From: a bacterium
GTDB taxonomy: Bacteria > UBP15 > UBA6099
Direction: 5' to 3'
NCBI GenBank assembly: GCA_029564595.1
Contig: JAKQPS010000136.1
Location: forward strand, 28,890 to 92,889
Length of the DNA stretch: 64,000 bases
This document shows, piece by piece, positions 53,777 to 62,629 of this stretch. The notes under the pieces were generated by a model. It searched no databases. It was not told where the DNA came from and saw only the letters and a program-made list of their open reading frames with translations. Each line of letters opens with the position of its first letter. The stretch's first letter is position 1. Position numbers and translations under genes: made by a program.

Positions 53777-55735
53777 ATGAGCGGCGCGGGACACACATCA
53801 AATCTAGGACAAGCTCCGGCGGGCGCGTGGCATCCGGCCAACGCCCCAGACTGCGTCGGCTGGACCTCGGCGAAGACCGTCCGCATAGCGACCGCCGCCC
53901 GCCCTTTCAGGACGGAACTCGGCGGCAGCGTCGGCCCGGTGGACGTCGAATATGAGACTTACGGAGAGCTTTCCGCCGCGCGCGACAACGTCGTGCTCAT
54001 CGCCCACGCGCTTTCCGGCGACGCCCATGTTGCCGGATGGGACATGAACGCGAAACAGACGGGCCGCCTGTGGAGAATGAAAAAGCCCGGCTGGTGGGAT
54101 GCCGTCGTCGGCCCCGGCAAAGCCATCGACACCCGCAAATACTTCGTCGTGTGCGCGAACGTGCTGGGCGGGTGCTGCGGCGCCACCGGCCCTTCTTCGC
54201 CCAACCCCTTCACCGGAAAACCGTACTCGCTTCAGTTCCCGATGGTGACGGTGGGCGACTGGGTGAAGCAACAGGCGGCGCTTCTGGACGAACTCGGCAT
54301 CGAGCGGCTTCACGCAGTGGTCGGCGGCTCTCTCGGCGGACAACAGGCCATCGAGTGGGCGATGTCCCGCCCCGACCGGGTTGACCGCTGCATAGTTCTT
54401 GCCGCCACCCCCAGACTGTCCACTCAGGGGCTGGCCTTCAACGCCATTGGCAGGCGCAGCATAATAAACGATCCCGACTTCAATAATGGGGAATACTACG
54501 GGTCGGCCCCGCCGTCGTCCGGGCTGGCCGCCGCCCGCATGCTCGCCCACATCACCTACCTGTCTGAAGCCGGGATGCGCGAAAAATTCGGTCGCCGCGC
54601 CAAAGACGACATCTGCCCCGGCTGCGGCTTCGGCATCGAGTTCGAGGTCGAAAGCTACCTCGATCGTCAGGGCCGCTCCTTCGTCGAGCGCTTCGACGCC
54701 AACAGCTACCTCTACATCACCCGCGCGATGGACTACTACGACGCCGCCGAAAAATGGGGCGGCGGCAGCCTCGAAGAAGCCGCCTCCCGCGTCTCTTCCC
54801 GCGTCATGGCCGTCTCTTTCGACTCCGACTGGCTCTACCCTCCCGAAGGAATGAAAGAGTTCGCTCAGGCCCTCGTCCGCAACGGCAAACCCGTCACCTA
54901 CATCAACGTTCCCTCCCGCTACGGGCACGACGCGTTCTTGGTGGAGACGGAAACCGTGAGCCGGTTGCTGCGCGACTTCCTGTCCGCGGAGAACGGTGGA
55001 TCGTCCATCTGGGGCGTTCGCCCGGCCCGGCGCGAAACCGCGCCCGCCCCGCAACCCCCTCCGTCCCCCGCCACAGTCGCCCGCGAGGACAACCCGCCCG
55101 CTTTCACATCAAACGGATTCCTACGCTGGCAGGACAAAGTGATAATCGACGAGATTCCCGAAGGCGCGTCCGTGCTCGACCTCGGTTGCGGCGGCGGCAA
55201 ACTGCTGTCGGCCATATCCGCTTCCAAAGGCGCGCGCGGACAGGGCGTCGAGATCGACATCCGCGCCGCCCTCGATTGCGTCCGCAGAAACGCGCCCGTC
55301 TTCCACGGCGATATCGAGAACGGCCTCGCCGGGTTCCCGGACGACAGCTTCGACTACGTCGTGCTCGAAGAGACCCTGCAGACCCTTCGCCGACCCGGCG
55401 AAGCCCTGCGGCAGATGCTCCGCATCGGAAGGCGCGGCATCGTCTCTTTCCCGAACTTCGCCAACTACCGGGTGGTGCATGACCTGATGACGTCCGGGCG
55501 AATGCCCGTCGGCGGCGCCCTGCCCTATCAATGGCACGAGACCCCCAACATACATCTTTTCACCCTGAACGACTTCAGGGACTGGGCCGCCCGCTCTAAC
55601 GTCCGCATCGTCAAAGGATACGCCCTCGTCGCAGAAGGCGTCGTCAGAAAACTGTCGCCAAGCGACAACATGTACGCCGAAGAAATACTCGTGGTGGTCG
55701 AGAAAACAGGCTCCGCGCCGGAATACTCGATATAG
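53777..55735 (+). CDS. metXW: MetX-MetW fusion: homoserine O-acetyltransferase fused to a MetW methyltransferase-like domain
   Basis: 652 residues, against about 370-400 for MetX and 200 for MetW as separate proteins. MetX part (about 40-410): DVEYETYGEL, LIAHALSGDAHV, NVLGGCCGATGPSS, the nucleophile in VVGGSLGGQQAIEW (Ser near 184), RFDANSYLYITRAMDYYD, SFDSDWLYPP (Asp) and YGHDAFLVE (His). A Pro-rich linker (APAPQPPPSPA, about 430-440) follows. The MetW part (about 450-645) has VLDLGCGGGKLL, VVLEETLQTLRRP, VSFPNFANYRV and LPYQWHETPNIHLFT. In many bacteria metX and metW are adjacent and MetW supports MetX; here they are one chain. It has no strong ribosome-binding site. Confidence 0.95.
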   Translation: MSGAGHTSNLGQAPAGAWHPANAPDCVGWTSAKTVRIATAARPFRTELGGSVGPVDVEYETYGELSAARDNVVLIAHALSGDAHVAGWDMNAKQTGRLWRMKKPGWWDAVVGPGKAIDTRKYFVVCANVLGGCCGATGPSSPNPFTGKPYSLQFPMVTVGDWVKQQAALLDELGIERLHAVVGGSLGGQQAIEWAMSRPDRVDRCIVLAATPRLSTQGLAFNAIGRRSIINDPDFNNGEYYGSAPPSSGLAAARMLAHITYLSEAGMREKFGRRAKDDICPGCGFGIEFEVESYLDRQGRSFVERFDANSYLYITRAMDYYDAAEKWGGGSLEEAASRVSSRVMAVSFDSDWLYPPEGMKEFAQALVRNGKPVTYINVPSRYGHDAFLVETETVSRLLRDFLSAENGGSSIWGVRPARRETAPAPQPPPSPATVAREDNPPAFTSNGFLRWQDKVIIDEIPEGASVLDLGCGGGKLLSAISASKGARGQGVEIDIRAALDCVRRNAPVFHGDIENGLAGFPDDSFDYVVLEETLQTLRRPGEALRQMLRIGRRGIVSFPNFANYRVVHDLMTSGRMPVGGALPYQWHETPNIHLFTLNDFRDWAARSNVRIVKGYALVAEGVVRKLSPSDNMYAEEILVVVEKTGSAPEYSI

Positions 55736-55897
55736 AAGCTCCGAGCGCCGCGCCGAAGGAGAAAACAAACACACCAATCATCGCCCGGCGGCAAACGCGT
55801 TGCGCGCTAGCATTTTTTACTCAGGGTTGGCGCTACGATTCCCGCCGCCCGCCGCGCCTTCCGTCCCGCCGGCGCGCCGAACTAAACAAGAATTTCC

Positions 55898-55969
55898 GGC
55901 CGTGTACCCAAGTGGTTAAGGGGGAGGTCTGCAAAACCTTCATCATCGGTTCGATTCCGATCACGGCCT
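55898..55969 (+). tRNA. tRNA-Cys (GCA)
   Basis: The acceptor arms GGCCGTG and CACGGCC pair. The anticodon loop in GGTCTGCAAAACC gives GCA, and the T arm is ATCGGTTCGATTCCGAT. The discriminator base is T, as usual for tRNA-Cys. CCA is not encoded. 55736-55897 before it is GC-rich and holds no gene. Confidence 0.95.
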
Positions 55970-56018
55970 TGAAAACAACACCCGCAACTTCACTTATCGC
56001 AAATAATATTCATTCATC

Positions 56019-56069
56019 CCCATCCGCCCCCATCGACCTTAAAGATGTTGTCATGATATGATTATTGCT
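56019..56069 (+). repeat. 51-bp imperfect direct repeat, left copy, just past tRNA-Cys
   Basis: Shares CCCATCCGCC, AAGATGTTGTCAT and TTATT..GCT with 58012-58062, at the same length and orientation. It begins 50 bases after the tRNA. Otherwise 56070-56200 is empty. Confidence 0.6.
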
Positions 56070-56200
56070 GTAACAAATCGGCAGTCGAAGTGTCGCTGGT
56101 TTTGCTGAAGGTTACATGGCAAATATTGCAGCAATCAGGTTGTCAGTGTGTGGTTCAGTAATACTGGGGTAGCCGAACAACATCAAAGGAAACAGAGAAT

Positions 56201-56638
56201 ATGGAAGGTAACATTCGAGAATACAAAGAAGCAGATTTGAACGATGTGCTGACTATATGGGAAAGCGCTTCCAAGATAGCTCATCCATTTTTAACAAAAG
56301 ATTTTCTGGAACAAGGCCGGCGCGATATCCCTATTGTTTACATGCCTAAAGCAGAAACCTACGTTCTTGAGCAGCAAGGACAGGTTATTGGCTTCATTGC
56401 ATTATTAGGTAATGAAATCGGGGCGCTATTTGTAAAACCCGAATACCATGGCACAGGCGCCGGCACGTTGTTGATGGATAAGGCACGGGATCTGAGAGGA
56501 ACTCTCGAAGTTGAAGTATTCAAAGCCAACCCCATTGGCCGAAAATTCTATTCAAAGTATGGTTTCAAACAAATAGCCGAGAAAACGCATGAACAGACAG
56601 GAGATATCCTGTTGAGACTGAAATACACTTCACTCTGA
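56201..56638 (+). CDS. GNAT-family N-acetyltransferase
   Basis: 145 residues. It begins IREYKEADLNDVLTIWESA and has the acetyl-CoA signature GALFVKPEYHGTGAGTLLM, with VFKANPIGRKFYSKYGFK as the final strand-helix pair. It resembles YjaB-type acetyltransferases. The acceptor is unknown. Composition is AT-richer than the core genes. It is the first gene of the cassette behind tRNA-Cys and has no operon partner. Confidence 0.85.
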   Translation: MEGNIREYKEADLNDVLTIWESASKIAHPFLTKDFLEQGRRDIPIVYMPKAETYVLEQQGQVIGFIALLGNEIGALFVKPEYHGTGAGTLLMDKARDLRGTLEVEVFKANPIGRKFYSKYGFKQIAEKTHEQTGDILLRLKYTSL

Positions 56639-56980
56639 ACCAACACAATATAATTAACGCCACAACTGCATGTTACCCCCACTTTTCGCAGTAATCAAAT
56701 ACCAACTCCAACTGTTTACTACCATTAAGAATCGCTACTTGTGATAGAACTTCACAAATGTCATGCTGCGCATCACACCCCGAATTCAGCAACAAGTCAT
56801 TGCGAGGCGGCAAAGCCGTTTTTGAGCCTGCCCCTGTAAAAACGGCGGCGGCAATCCTAGGAATTCTGGGGTCAGCATAAGGAATTCCCCGCAAGCAGCT
56901 TCCCCATCAACCTGATAATAGAGACAACCCACAATCAACACATGCTGGTAAGAAATCCCGGCATGAAGTAAAATAGAGAC
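56639..56980. other. Intergenic region with repeat fragments
   Basis: No gene. It contains CATTGCGAGGCGGCAAAGCC (56798-56817) and a partly complementary AACGGCGGCGGCAATCC (56840-56856), plus GGGGTCAGCATAAGG. These are of the same kind as the TGGGGTCA tracts near 31200. Confidence 0.4.
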
Positions 56981-57103
56981 ATGAAGAAGTTGAAGCAGCG
57001 CGTCGAGGCATCGGTCTTGTATTTTCGTTTCACCGTTGGCGCATTGGAGAATTCCTATGCCATGGCGGTTATAGAAAACCCCTGTGGAGATGAAACATTG
57101 TGA
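56981..57103 (+). CDS. 40-residue ORF overlapping the mntA start
   Basis: ATG AAG AAG TTG opens a 40-codon frame (KKLKQRVEASVLYFRF, then TVGALENSYAMAV) whose TGA overlaps the GTG start of the nucleotidyltransferase by three bases (GTGA). Translational coupling is possible. No ribosome-binding site of note precedes it. It may be a small component or the remnant of a longer gene, and it resembles no family I know. Confidence 0.35.
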   Translation: MKKLKQRVEASVLYFRFTVGALENSYAMAVIENPCGDETL

Positions 57104-57408
57104 TTTCCTTGATTGAAGAGAAACGCAAGATGCTGGAAGAATTGTGCCGGACGTATCACGTCGAGAGGCTGGATGTTTTTGGTTCCGCCGCTACCGGCGA
57201 ATTCAGGCCGGATGCAAGCGATCTTGATTTCATCGTCTCATTTAACCGTTCTAGCGACATGAATCTCGCAGACCAGTACTTCGGCCTGTGGGAAGACCTT
57301 CGAGATATGTTCGGCCGCGATGTGGATTTGGTTATTGAACGCGCCATGAAGAATCCTTATTTTATAAAGTCTGTAAACAATACCAGAAGGATCGTCTATG
57401 CGGCCTGA
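57100..57408 (+). CDS. mntA: MNT-type minimal nucleotidyltransferase antitoxin (MntA)
   Basis: 102 residues from GTG 57100 (GGAGATG 8 bases upstream). The nucleotidyltransferase motif is complete: FGSAATGEF with G28-S29 and the DLD pair at 41-43. ERLDVFGS is the leading strand and GRDVDLVIE brings the third Asp. In MntA-HepT modules this protein neutralises HepT by adding AMP residues to the toxin. It overlaps hepT by 11 bases. Confidence 0.9.
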   Translation: MISLIEEKRKMLEELCRTYHVERLDVFGSAATGEFRPDASDLDFIVSFNRSSDMNLADQYFGLWEDLRDMFGRDVDLVIERAMKNPYFIKSVNNTRRIVYAA

Positions 57409-57742
57409 CACCCCTAAACTGCTCGAAGACATCCGTGACGCCGGCTCATTTATTTTATCTTCCATCGCCGGGCGAACTCTGGAGCAGTTTGAGGCGGACC
57501 GGCTTCTGCGACAGGCGGTCGAACGGAATTTCGAAATAATCGGAGAAGCGTTGCGACGCATTTCGCTGACCGACACGGATGTCGCGACACAAATCGGAGA
57601 CACCCGCCGAATCATTGATTTCAGAAATCTCATCATTCACGGATATGACAGGATTGATTATGAGGTCGTCTGGCTGATTATTCAGGAAAAACTGTCCCCT
57701 CTGATTTCTAGGGTTGAAGCCCTGCTTAAGAATGCTCAATAA
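57398..57742 (+). CDS. hepT: HEPN toxin HepT (DUF86)
   Basis: 114 residues, all-helical. RNLIIHGYDRIDY gives the HEPN ribonuclease signature RX4HXY (R76, H81, Y83), which is also the site AMPylated by MntA in known systems. AVERNFEIIGEALRRIS is the typical DUF86 helix. It is an RNA-cleaving toxin; the target is unknown (tRNA in characterised cases). Placement 1.4 kb behind tRNA-Cys fits an accessory cassette. Confidence 0.92.
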   Translation: MRPDTPKLLEDIRDAGSFILSSIAGRTLEQFEADRLLRQAVERNFEIIGEALRRISLTDTDVATQIGDTRRIIDFRNLIIHGYDRIDYEVVWLIIQEKLSPLISRVEALLKNAQ

Positions 57743-57907
57743 CCTTCAATATACGAAGAAGAGCCGCTTGCTTTTAGAATGCCTAGCAAATCCTTTAAAT
57801 TCCAATAAGCCCCCTATTGCATGTTTCCTCCGGTCTTGTCAGAAATTAAAAATCCTCCCCAAATGAAGATTGCCTGATAAAATAACAAAAACTAGGAACA
57901 CGCTCAT

Positions 57908-57932
57908 CGTTGCCAAGGTCTCCTTGGCAACG
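57908..57932. repeat. Palindrome 1 of a three-hairpin cluster
   Basis: CGTTGCCAAGG-TCT-CCTTGGCAACG, an 11-bp perfect stem. The rest of 57743-57907 has no gene. Confidence 0.7.
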
Positions 57933-57943
57933 GCAAAAGTGTT

Positions 57944-57958
57944 GAAAGCGGAGCTTTC
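57944..57958. repeat. Palindrome 2 of a three-hairpin cluster
   Basis: GAAAGC-GGA-GCTTTC, a 6-bp stem between two longer related palindromes. Confidence 0.5.
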
Positions 57959-57966
57959 TGTCTATT

Positions 57967-57991
57967 CGTTACCAAGGAGCCCTTGGTAACG
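57967..57991. repeat. Palindrome 3 of a three-hairpin cluster
   Basis: CGTTACCAAGG-AGC-CCTTGGTAACG, the same as palindrome 1 except for a G-C to A-T pair change in the stem, which keeps perfect pairing. Confidence 0.7.
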
Positions 57992-58011
57992 ATGTAAACG
58001 CGTCATTCAGA

Positions 58012-58062
58012 CCCATCCGCCTCCGTCGCCTTTCAAGATGTTGTCATAATCTGTTATTCGCT
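58012..58062 (+). repeat. 51-bp imperfect direct repeat, right copy
   Basis: Partner of 56019-56069. Together they bracket GNAT, the 40-codon ORF, mntA and hepT. Confidence 0.6.
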
Positions 58063-58105
58063 TATCAGCATATTATATATGCGTATTTCGCTATAGGCAT
58101 TATGT

Positions 58106-58588
58106 TCAGTTATTCCAAAGTTCACTATCAGTTCCGAAAGTCGCCAAGAGAATACGACTCTGTTCTTCAGCTTCGCTTGAATTCCAAGGAAGCGGTTTTT
58201 TCGTAAACCCCTGAATGTTTTTAAATACTTGTATTGGCACAGTTACTAATCCGGGAATGCCCCATAATCCAAACGCTATTGAATAGAATGTACTACCAAT
58301 TTGTGAACGTATCGCACATTTCTTGCAAGAAATCTGGGGTATGCTTACACAATTCCAATGATGATGGATTGTCCAGACTCTATAGTGCATATATACATTT
58401 ACCGGGCCGGGCCCTTTGCATACTGAACAACGACCGGCTCTAATTTTATGTCGATATTCATTTACAACTTTTTGAGGAATAATCTTTGCAGAATATTTAA
58501 CCTGACAGGTTCTTTTACAGAACTTGTTATCATAAATCTTTAGTCCACCGAAAACGATTATCTCGCCGCATTGATCGCATCTTGTCAT
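58106..58588 (-). CDS. Cys-rich zinc-ribbon protein of unknown function
   Basis: 160 residues from ATG 58588 (a GGTGGGAA tract just upstream; the frame extends to 58651, but the domain begins here). Metal-binding candidates are CDQCGE at the start, KFCKRTCQ, CSVCKGPG and SCKKCA, plus HH near the second pair. A hydrophobic segment (YSIAFGLWGIPGLVTVPIQV, about 102-121) may be a membrane helix. The C terminus is acidic. The zinc-ribbon plus membrane-helix pattern recalls small AT-rich accessory proteins. I do not recognise the family. It is transcribed towards the cassette behind tRNA-Cys. Confidence 0.65.
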   Translation of the reverse strand: MTRCDQCGEIIVFGGLKIYDNKFCKRTCQVKYSAKIIPQKVVNEYRHKIRAGRCSVCKGPGPVNVYMHYRVWTIHHHWNCVSIPQISCKKCAIRSQIGSTFYSIAFGLWGIPGLVTVPIQVFKNIQGFTKKPLPWNSSEAEEQSRILLATFGTDSELWNN

Positions 58589-58690
58589 ATATTCCCACCT
58601 AAAATCGGCTTTTGCAGTAATAATGAATACACGCTTCATGCCGCTTGTCAATGAACTATCACGGACTGAAGTCCGAGGTTTTCCCTTCGA

Positions 58691-60529
58691 TTAAATGAAC
58701 AACTTCTTAATTGTCCCCTTCACCTTCTCGAAAGTAGACACGTTGTATTCGCGGATGTGATAATCAACCATGTAATATAATAGCGACGCTTTTCCCAGCA
58801 GACTGCTTTCATTGAGCCATGCCACCATGCCTACATTTTTATGAATAAAAACAAAATCGCTATAGAACAGCGACAAATCATTGTGTGCCTCAACAACCAT
58901 GTAGCCATTTCCCCCTGCTCTGAAATAGTAGTATTCCGTTTTTGTTTCATCCGGGTCGTCGAATCCGAAATAGAAGTCCATCACAACATCGGACTCCCCG
59001 GAAGAGTCGTATTCTGTGAGCATCGTGTTGCGCGAACGCCCTTCATCGTATTCGATAAGCGCATATAATCTTCCGTCTGAATAGTCGATGTTCAATATGT
59101 CGTATTCGCGATTGTTTTCTAGATCATATATCAGGTTCCCGCTGGAATCTATTTTTTGAATTATTCCTTCTGAATATGCCGCGTAATAATCGTCATTTTC
59201 ATCAACCGCGATGGCTAACATATTGAAATCATCTTTGTCTGAACACTCTTTTCGCGACTCTTTCAGCCGTCTGCACGGCTCGGCAACAAACTCCGACACT
59301 TTCTTACCCTTTCTCGAATACCTATAGATTCCACAGTCGTTGCATCCGAATATGAAGTCGCCGTTCTCCGCAAATGTGAAGTTGTTTCCAACGAGATTGA
59401 TTTTTAGGCGACATCCAAGCTCTTTGGTGTTTATCACAAACGAAGGTTTTTCAGGAGCGTCATATTTATAAACATCTATTGTTTCGAGTCCGGGTTCCAC
59501 AAAAAACAATTCGCCTTGTTTGTCCGCCACAATTTTGCTGAATCTTTTATCAAATCGTTTCAGAGATGTTCTTTTTCCAGTCTGCATATTATAGGCAAAG
59601 ACCTTGGCTCCATTATCGTTGTTTTTCAAAAAGTACGCCGTTTCGCCAAATGCGCAATAGTCGTTTGCGACAATATACGGATTTGACCTCAGCTTCTTAT
59701 AGTAAGAACCGGCGGTCGAGTGAGCAATGTAAGCCACAAGCGCAATTGACGCTATCCCAACGGCAAGAAACCTTATAGAGCGAGTATGTGTAAATCCGAC
59801 AATTAGAGAAGAAATGAACAAGACGAGCGTTAACCCTAGCTGGACTTGCGCTGAAAACAATCCGCTAGTCGATGAGCCACGAAACAACTCGTTTGGATAA
59901 AAAGCCATCGTATAATACCAGCTTATGACGCCTAACGCCGGCGCTAACAGCAACGCGAAAGAATAAAATGACAAGGCTCTGAAATAGCCGACGCCGTTGC
60001 ATCCAGCTATTGCGCATGGAACAATGAAATACCAGATAATGATTGCAGGCCCGATAAGATAATATTGGTTTTCCGGCGTTATCAGTGTCGTGTTAAAAAA
60101 GTAAGGAAATAAGAATGCGTATGACACGCAGATAATATTAGCTTTTAAACCCGCGCTGTTGCGAAACAAAGCCGCGATTGCATAGACCATTAGCGCAGTC
60201 ACAAAAACACGCACAATTATCTCTGCGCATCCAAAGCCGAAATATAAAACGATCATCGCCGGCTTTAAATTGATTTTAGAAAAATACTGCGCAAACTGTG
60301 CGCACTGAACAACGCAAAGAATTGATAGCGGTATTAAAGCCCAAGTAAGATTAGCTTTTTGTTTCAGCTCCATGCCAGTCTTGCGGGGACTGGATATCAT
60401 ATAAATAGCGGTTTTAATCTGATATATTACACCCTCTACAATTCCGCCGTTTTTGCCGAGATTATCTTTCTTTGTATTCAGCGGCTCTTTATCATTCTGT
60501 TCATCGCGCAATTCGGGATAGTAATCCAT
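58691..60529 (-). CDS. Yip1-like membrane domain fused to a beta-propeller-like sensor domain
   Basis: 612 residues. The first about 30 are polar. Residues roughly 30-270 form a Yip1-type membrane domain with six to seven helices (WALIPLSILCVVQCAQFA, IIVRVFVTALMVYAIAALF, ALSFYSFALLLAPALGVISW, LTLVLFISSLIVGF, FLAVGIASIALVAYIA). The extracytoplasmic C-terminal half has repeated WD/NHL-like beta units (AVDENDDYYAAYSEGIIQKI, SSGNLIYDLE, DYSDGRLYALIEYDEG). The likely topology is a membrane protein with a periplasmic propeller. Its ligand is unknown. It is AT-richer than most genes here. Its promoter lies at 60628-60656. Confidence 0.75.
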   Translation of the reverse strand: MDYYPELRDEQNDKEPLNTKKDNLGKNGGIVEGVIYQIKTAIYMISSPRKTGMELKQKANLTWALIPLSILCVVQCAQFAQYFSKINLKPAMIVLYFGFGCAEIIVRVFVTALMVYAIAALFRNSAGLKANIICVSYAFLFPYFFNTTLITPENQYYLIGPAIIIWYFIVPCAIAGCNGVGYFRALSFYSFALLLAPALGVISWYYTMAFYPNELFRGSSTSGLFSAQVQLGLTLVLFISSLIVGFTHTRSIRFLAVGIASIALVAYIAHSTAGSYYKKLRSNPYIVANDYCAFGETAYFLKNNDNGAKVFAYNMQTGKRTSLKRFDKRFSKIVADKQGELFFVEPGLETIDVYKYDAPEKPSFVINTKELGCRLKINLVGNNFTFAENGDFIFGCNDCGIYRYSRKGKKVSEFVAEPCRRLKESRKECSDKDDFNMLAIAVDENDDYYAAYSEGIIQKIDSSGNLIYDLENNREYDILNIDYSDGRLYALIEYDEGRSRNTMLTEYDSSGESDVVMDFYFGFDDPDETKTEYYYFRAGGNGYMVVEAHNDLSLFYSDFVFIHKNVGMVAWLNESSLLGKASLLYYMVDYHIREYNVSTFEKVKGTIKKLFI

Positions 60530-60627
60530 TCAATAGCTCCTTACATCGCCTGATATCTCGCGGCCATTGCCCCATGCCAGCTTAAACGGAACTGCGTTGC
60601 TCTTTTGATTCTTTTTATTGTTGCTAT

Positions 60628-60656
60628 TTTATCAGAATACCATGTTCTTTTGTCAA
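60628..60656 (-). promoter_or_regulatory. Promoter of the Yip1-like gene
   Basis: On the minus strand TTGACA (60656-60651) is followed after 17 bases by GATAAA (60633-60628); TAAAAT at 60631-60626 is an alternative -10 with a 19-base spacer. The start codon lies about 95 bases downstream. 60657-60919 has no other supportable feature. Confidence 0.6.
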
Positions 60657-60919
60657 CTATGAATAATTGCAACGTTATAAACCAGTTCTGTTTATTTTCT
60701 TGCCTATGAATTTGAAACTGGAAGCACAAAGATCGCTGGAGGCGTTTGTGTTCCGCGCCGGGGGGGTAGATTGGAGGGATATTTTTCAAATGAGGCGTGG
60801 GAGTCTATAATGAGCGCTGCCGGACGGGCGGTCGGGCCGGGTTGTCGCGCGCGGGTTTTAAGCGCTGCCGCGAGGGCGGCGCGGTACAAGCGTCGGCGGT
60901 CGGCTCTATGGGAGTTGCC

Positions 60920-62500
60920 GTGTCTTATCAAATCGTTTTCTTTTTTGTTGTGCCGATTCTCTTCGGGGGGCTTCTCGGCTGGTTCACAAACTGGGTAGCC
61001 ATCAAGATGCTGTTCTGGCCTGTGCGCCCGGTCAAGTTCCTCTTCAACCTTCAGGGCGTCATCCCTCGCAACAAATCCAATCTCGCGGAAAAAATTTCGG
61101 AAGAGATAGTGGGCAAGCTGCTAACTCCGGATTCCATCAGGGAAAAGTTGTCCGGGGACGAATTCAGAACCTCGATAGCTGAGTTGACGGGGAAATATTT
61201 CGCGGATGTCAGGAGGTTGCGCATCCGCGAGTTTCACACGTTTCTGCCGGGGATGGACGGCGAGAGGTGGAACGAAAACATCGGCGGAGTGAAATCGTGG
61301 CTGAAAGATTGGGTGAGGAACTATCTTGACGACGAGGGGTTCGAGTCGGGAGTCAGGGGCGTCATCGCGGACAACGTGGGCGCGATGTCTGAAAAAAAGG
61401 TTTCGGAGCTTATCCGGGAAGAAAACATAGCGAGCCTCAAGGGATATCTGTCTGAGCGGATAGATTTTTTTCTGGGCCAAGACCGGGTGGCCGCGTTCAT
61501 AAGGAAAGTCATCGACGCGCGGGTTGCCGCCCTCTCGGAGTCAGACAGGAAGTTGAAAAACATTGTCAGTTCGGTGGACCTCAACGAGATGTTGTACGCG
61601 CTGTACGAGCGGGAGATGCCGGGACTTATCGAGAACCTGAACCGGCTGCTGGAAGACACGGAAATCGTAGGAATGGCCAAGAGCAGGCTTATCGCCGCGA
61701 TAGAGCAGTACCTAAAGGAAAAGAAAATCTGGGGAACCGTCATCAGGGTATTCTTCTACAACGAGAACAAGGTGAACGAGATACTGGAAGAGAATATCAA
61801 CCGTGGCATAGAGGAGTTGAAACGGACGCTGAAGCGGGAAGAGACGGTGTCCAAGCTGAAGGATTTCGTGTTCGAGCACATCGACAGGTTTCTGGACAAG
61901 AGGATAAGCGAAGCGATGTCTTATGTGCCGAGGGAGCAGGTGGATAGTTTTGCGGTTGGTTTTGCGGAGCGGGCGTCGGCGCTCATCTCAGACGAAGAGA
62001 CGCGCGGCTACCTGAAAGGCGAGTTGGACGGCTTTATCGACGGGCTTGCGGACGAAAAGCTCAAGGATGTCGCCGCGAACTACTTCGGCTCAAGCAGCGA
62101 GGCGTTGGCGGACTTCGCTTCCGATCAGATAATCGCGGTGGCGCGAGGCGAGAACTCGCGTAGCGTAATCGACAGGGCCATCGATATTCAGGTGGACGCC
62201 GTGGCGGACATGACACTCGGAGAAATCCTGCCTGCGGACACTGAGAAAAGCCTTCTGAACTACCTCGCCGGAGAGGGAATGAACGCGATTGTCGAACAGG
62301 TTCCGCGCGCGCTGGAGCTAATCGACGTGAAAGAGATAACCAAGAGGAGCATAGAGAATTTCCCCGCCGAAGACATCAACAACATGTTGCACAACGTGAT
62401 GAAGTCGGAACTGCGGTTCATAATTGTCCTTGGGCTGATTCTCGGTCTGCTGATAGGGCTGAGCCAAGGGCTGCTGCTGTTTTTCACGCAGGGGCTTTGA
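60920..62500 (+). CDS. DUF445-family membrane protein
   Basis: 526 residues. GTG 60920 is favoured because GGGAG lies 5 bases upstream; ATG 60908 is in frame, and the frame reaches back to 60797. An N-terminal transmembrane segment (IVFFFVVPILFGGLLGWFTN) leads into WVAIKMLFWPVRPVK, the conserved start of DUF445. A long, charged helical stalk follows, with repeats of the form DxVxxxI...F, and a C-terminal membrane helix (LRFIIVLGLILGLLIGLSQG) ends the protein. DUF445 proteins, such as B. subtilis YheB, have no known activity. It is the first of three genes on the plus strand before the right edge. Confidence 0.85.
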   Translation: MSYQIVFFFVVPILFGGLLGWFTNWVAIKMLFWPVRPVKFLFNLQGVIPRNKSNLAEKISEEIVGKLLTPDSIREKLSGDEFRTSIAELTGKYFADVRRLRIREFHTFLPGMDGERWNENIGGVKSWLKDWVRNYLDDEGFESGVRGVIADNVGAMSEKKVSELIREENIASLKGYLSERIDFFLGQDRVAAFIRKVIDARVAALSESDRKLKNIVSSVDLNEMLYALYEREMPGLIENLNRLLEDTEIVGMAKSRLIAAIEQYLKEKKIWGTVIRVFFYNENKVNEILEENINRGIEELKRTLKREETVSKLKDFVFEHIDRFLDKRISEAMSYVPREQVDSFAVGFAERASALISDEETRGYLKGELDGFIDGLADEKLKDVAANYFGSSSEALADFASDQIIAVARGENSRSVIDRAIDIQVDAVADMTLGEILPADTEKSLLNYLAGEGMNAIVEQVPRALELIDVKEITKRSIENFPAEDINNMLHNVMKSELRFIIVLGLILGLLIGLSQGLLLFFTQGL

Positions 62501-62629
62501 CATCCTAATGTGCGACAAATTAAATCCTCAGACATATTATCAATCTGGAGATAGGATATTATCATTAAACCTTAATTTGGCGCGAGGAATCCGGCGCGGC
62601 GGCTCGGATGGAATGAAACGCGAGGCGGT

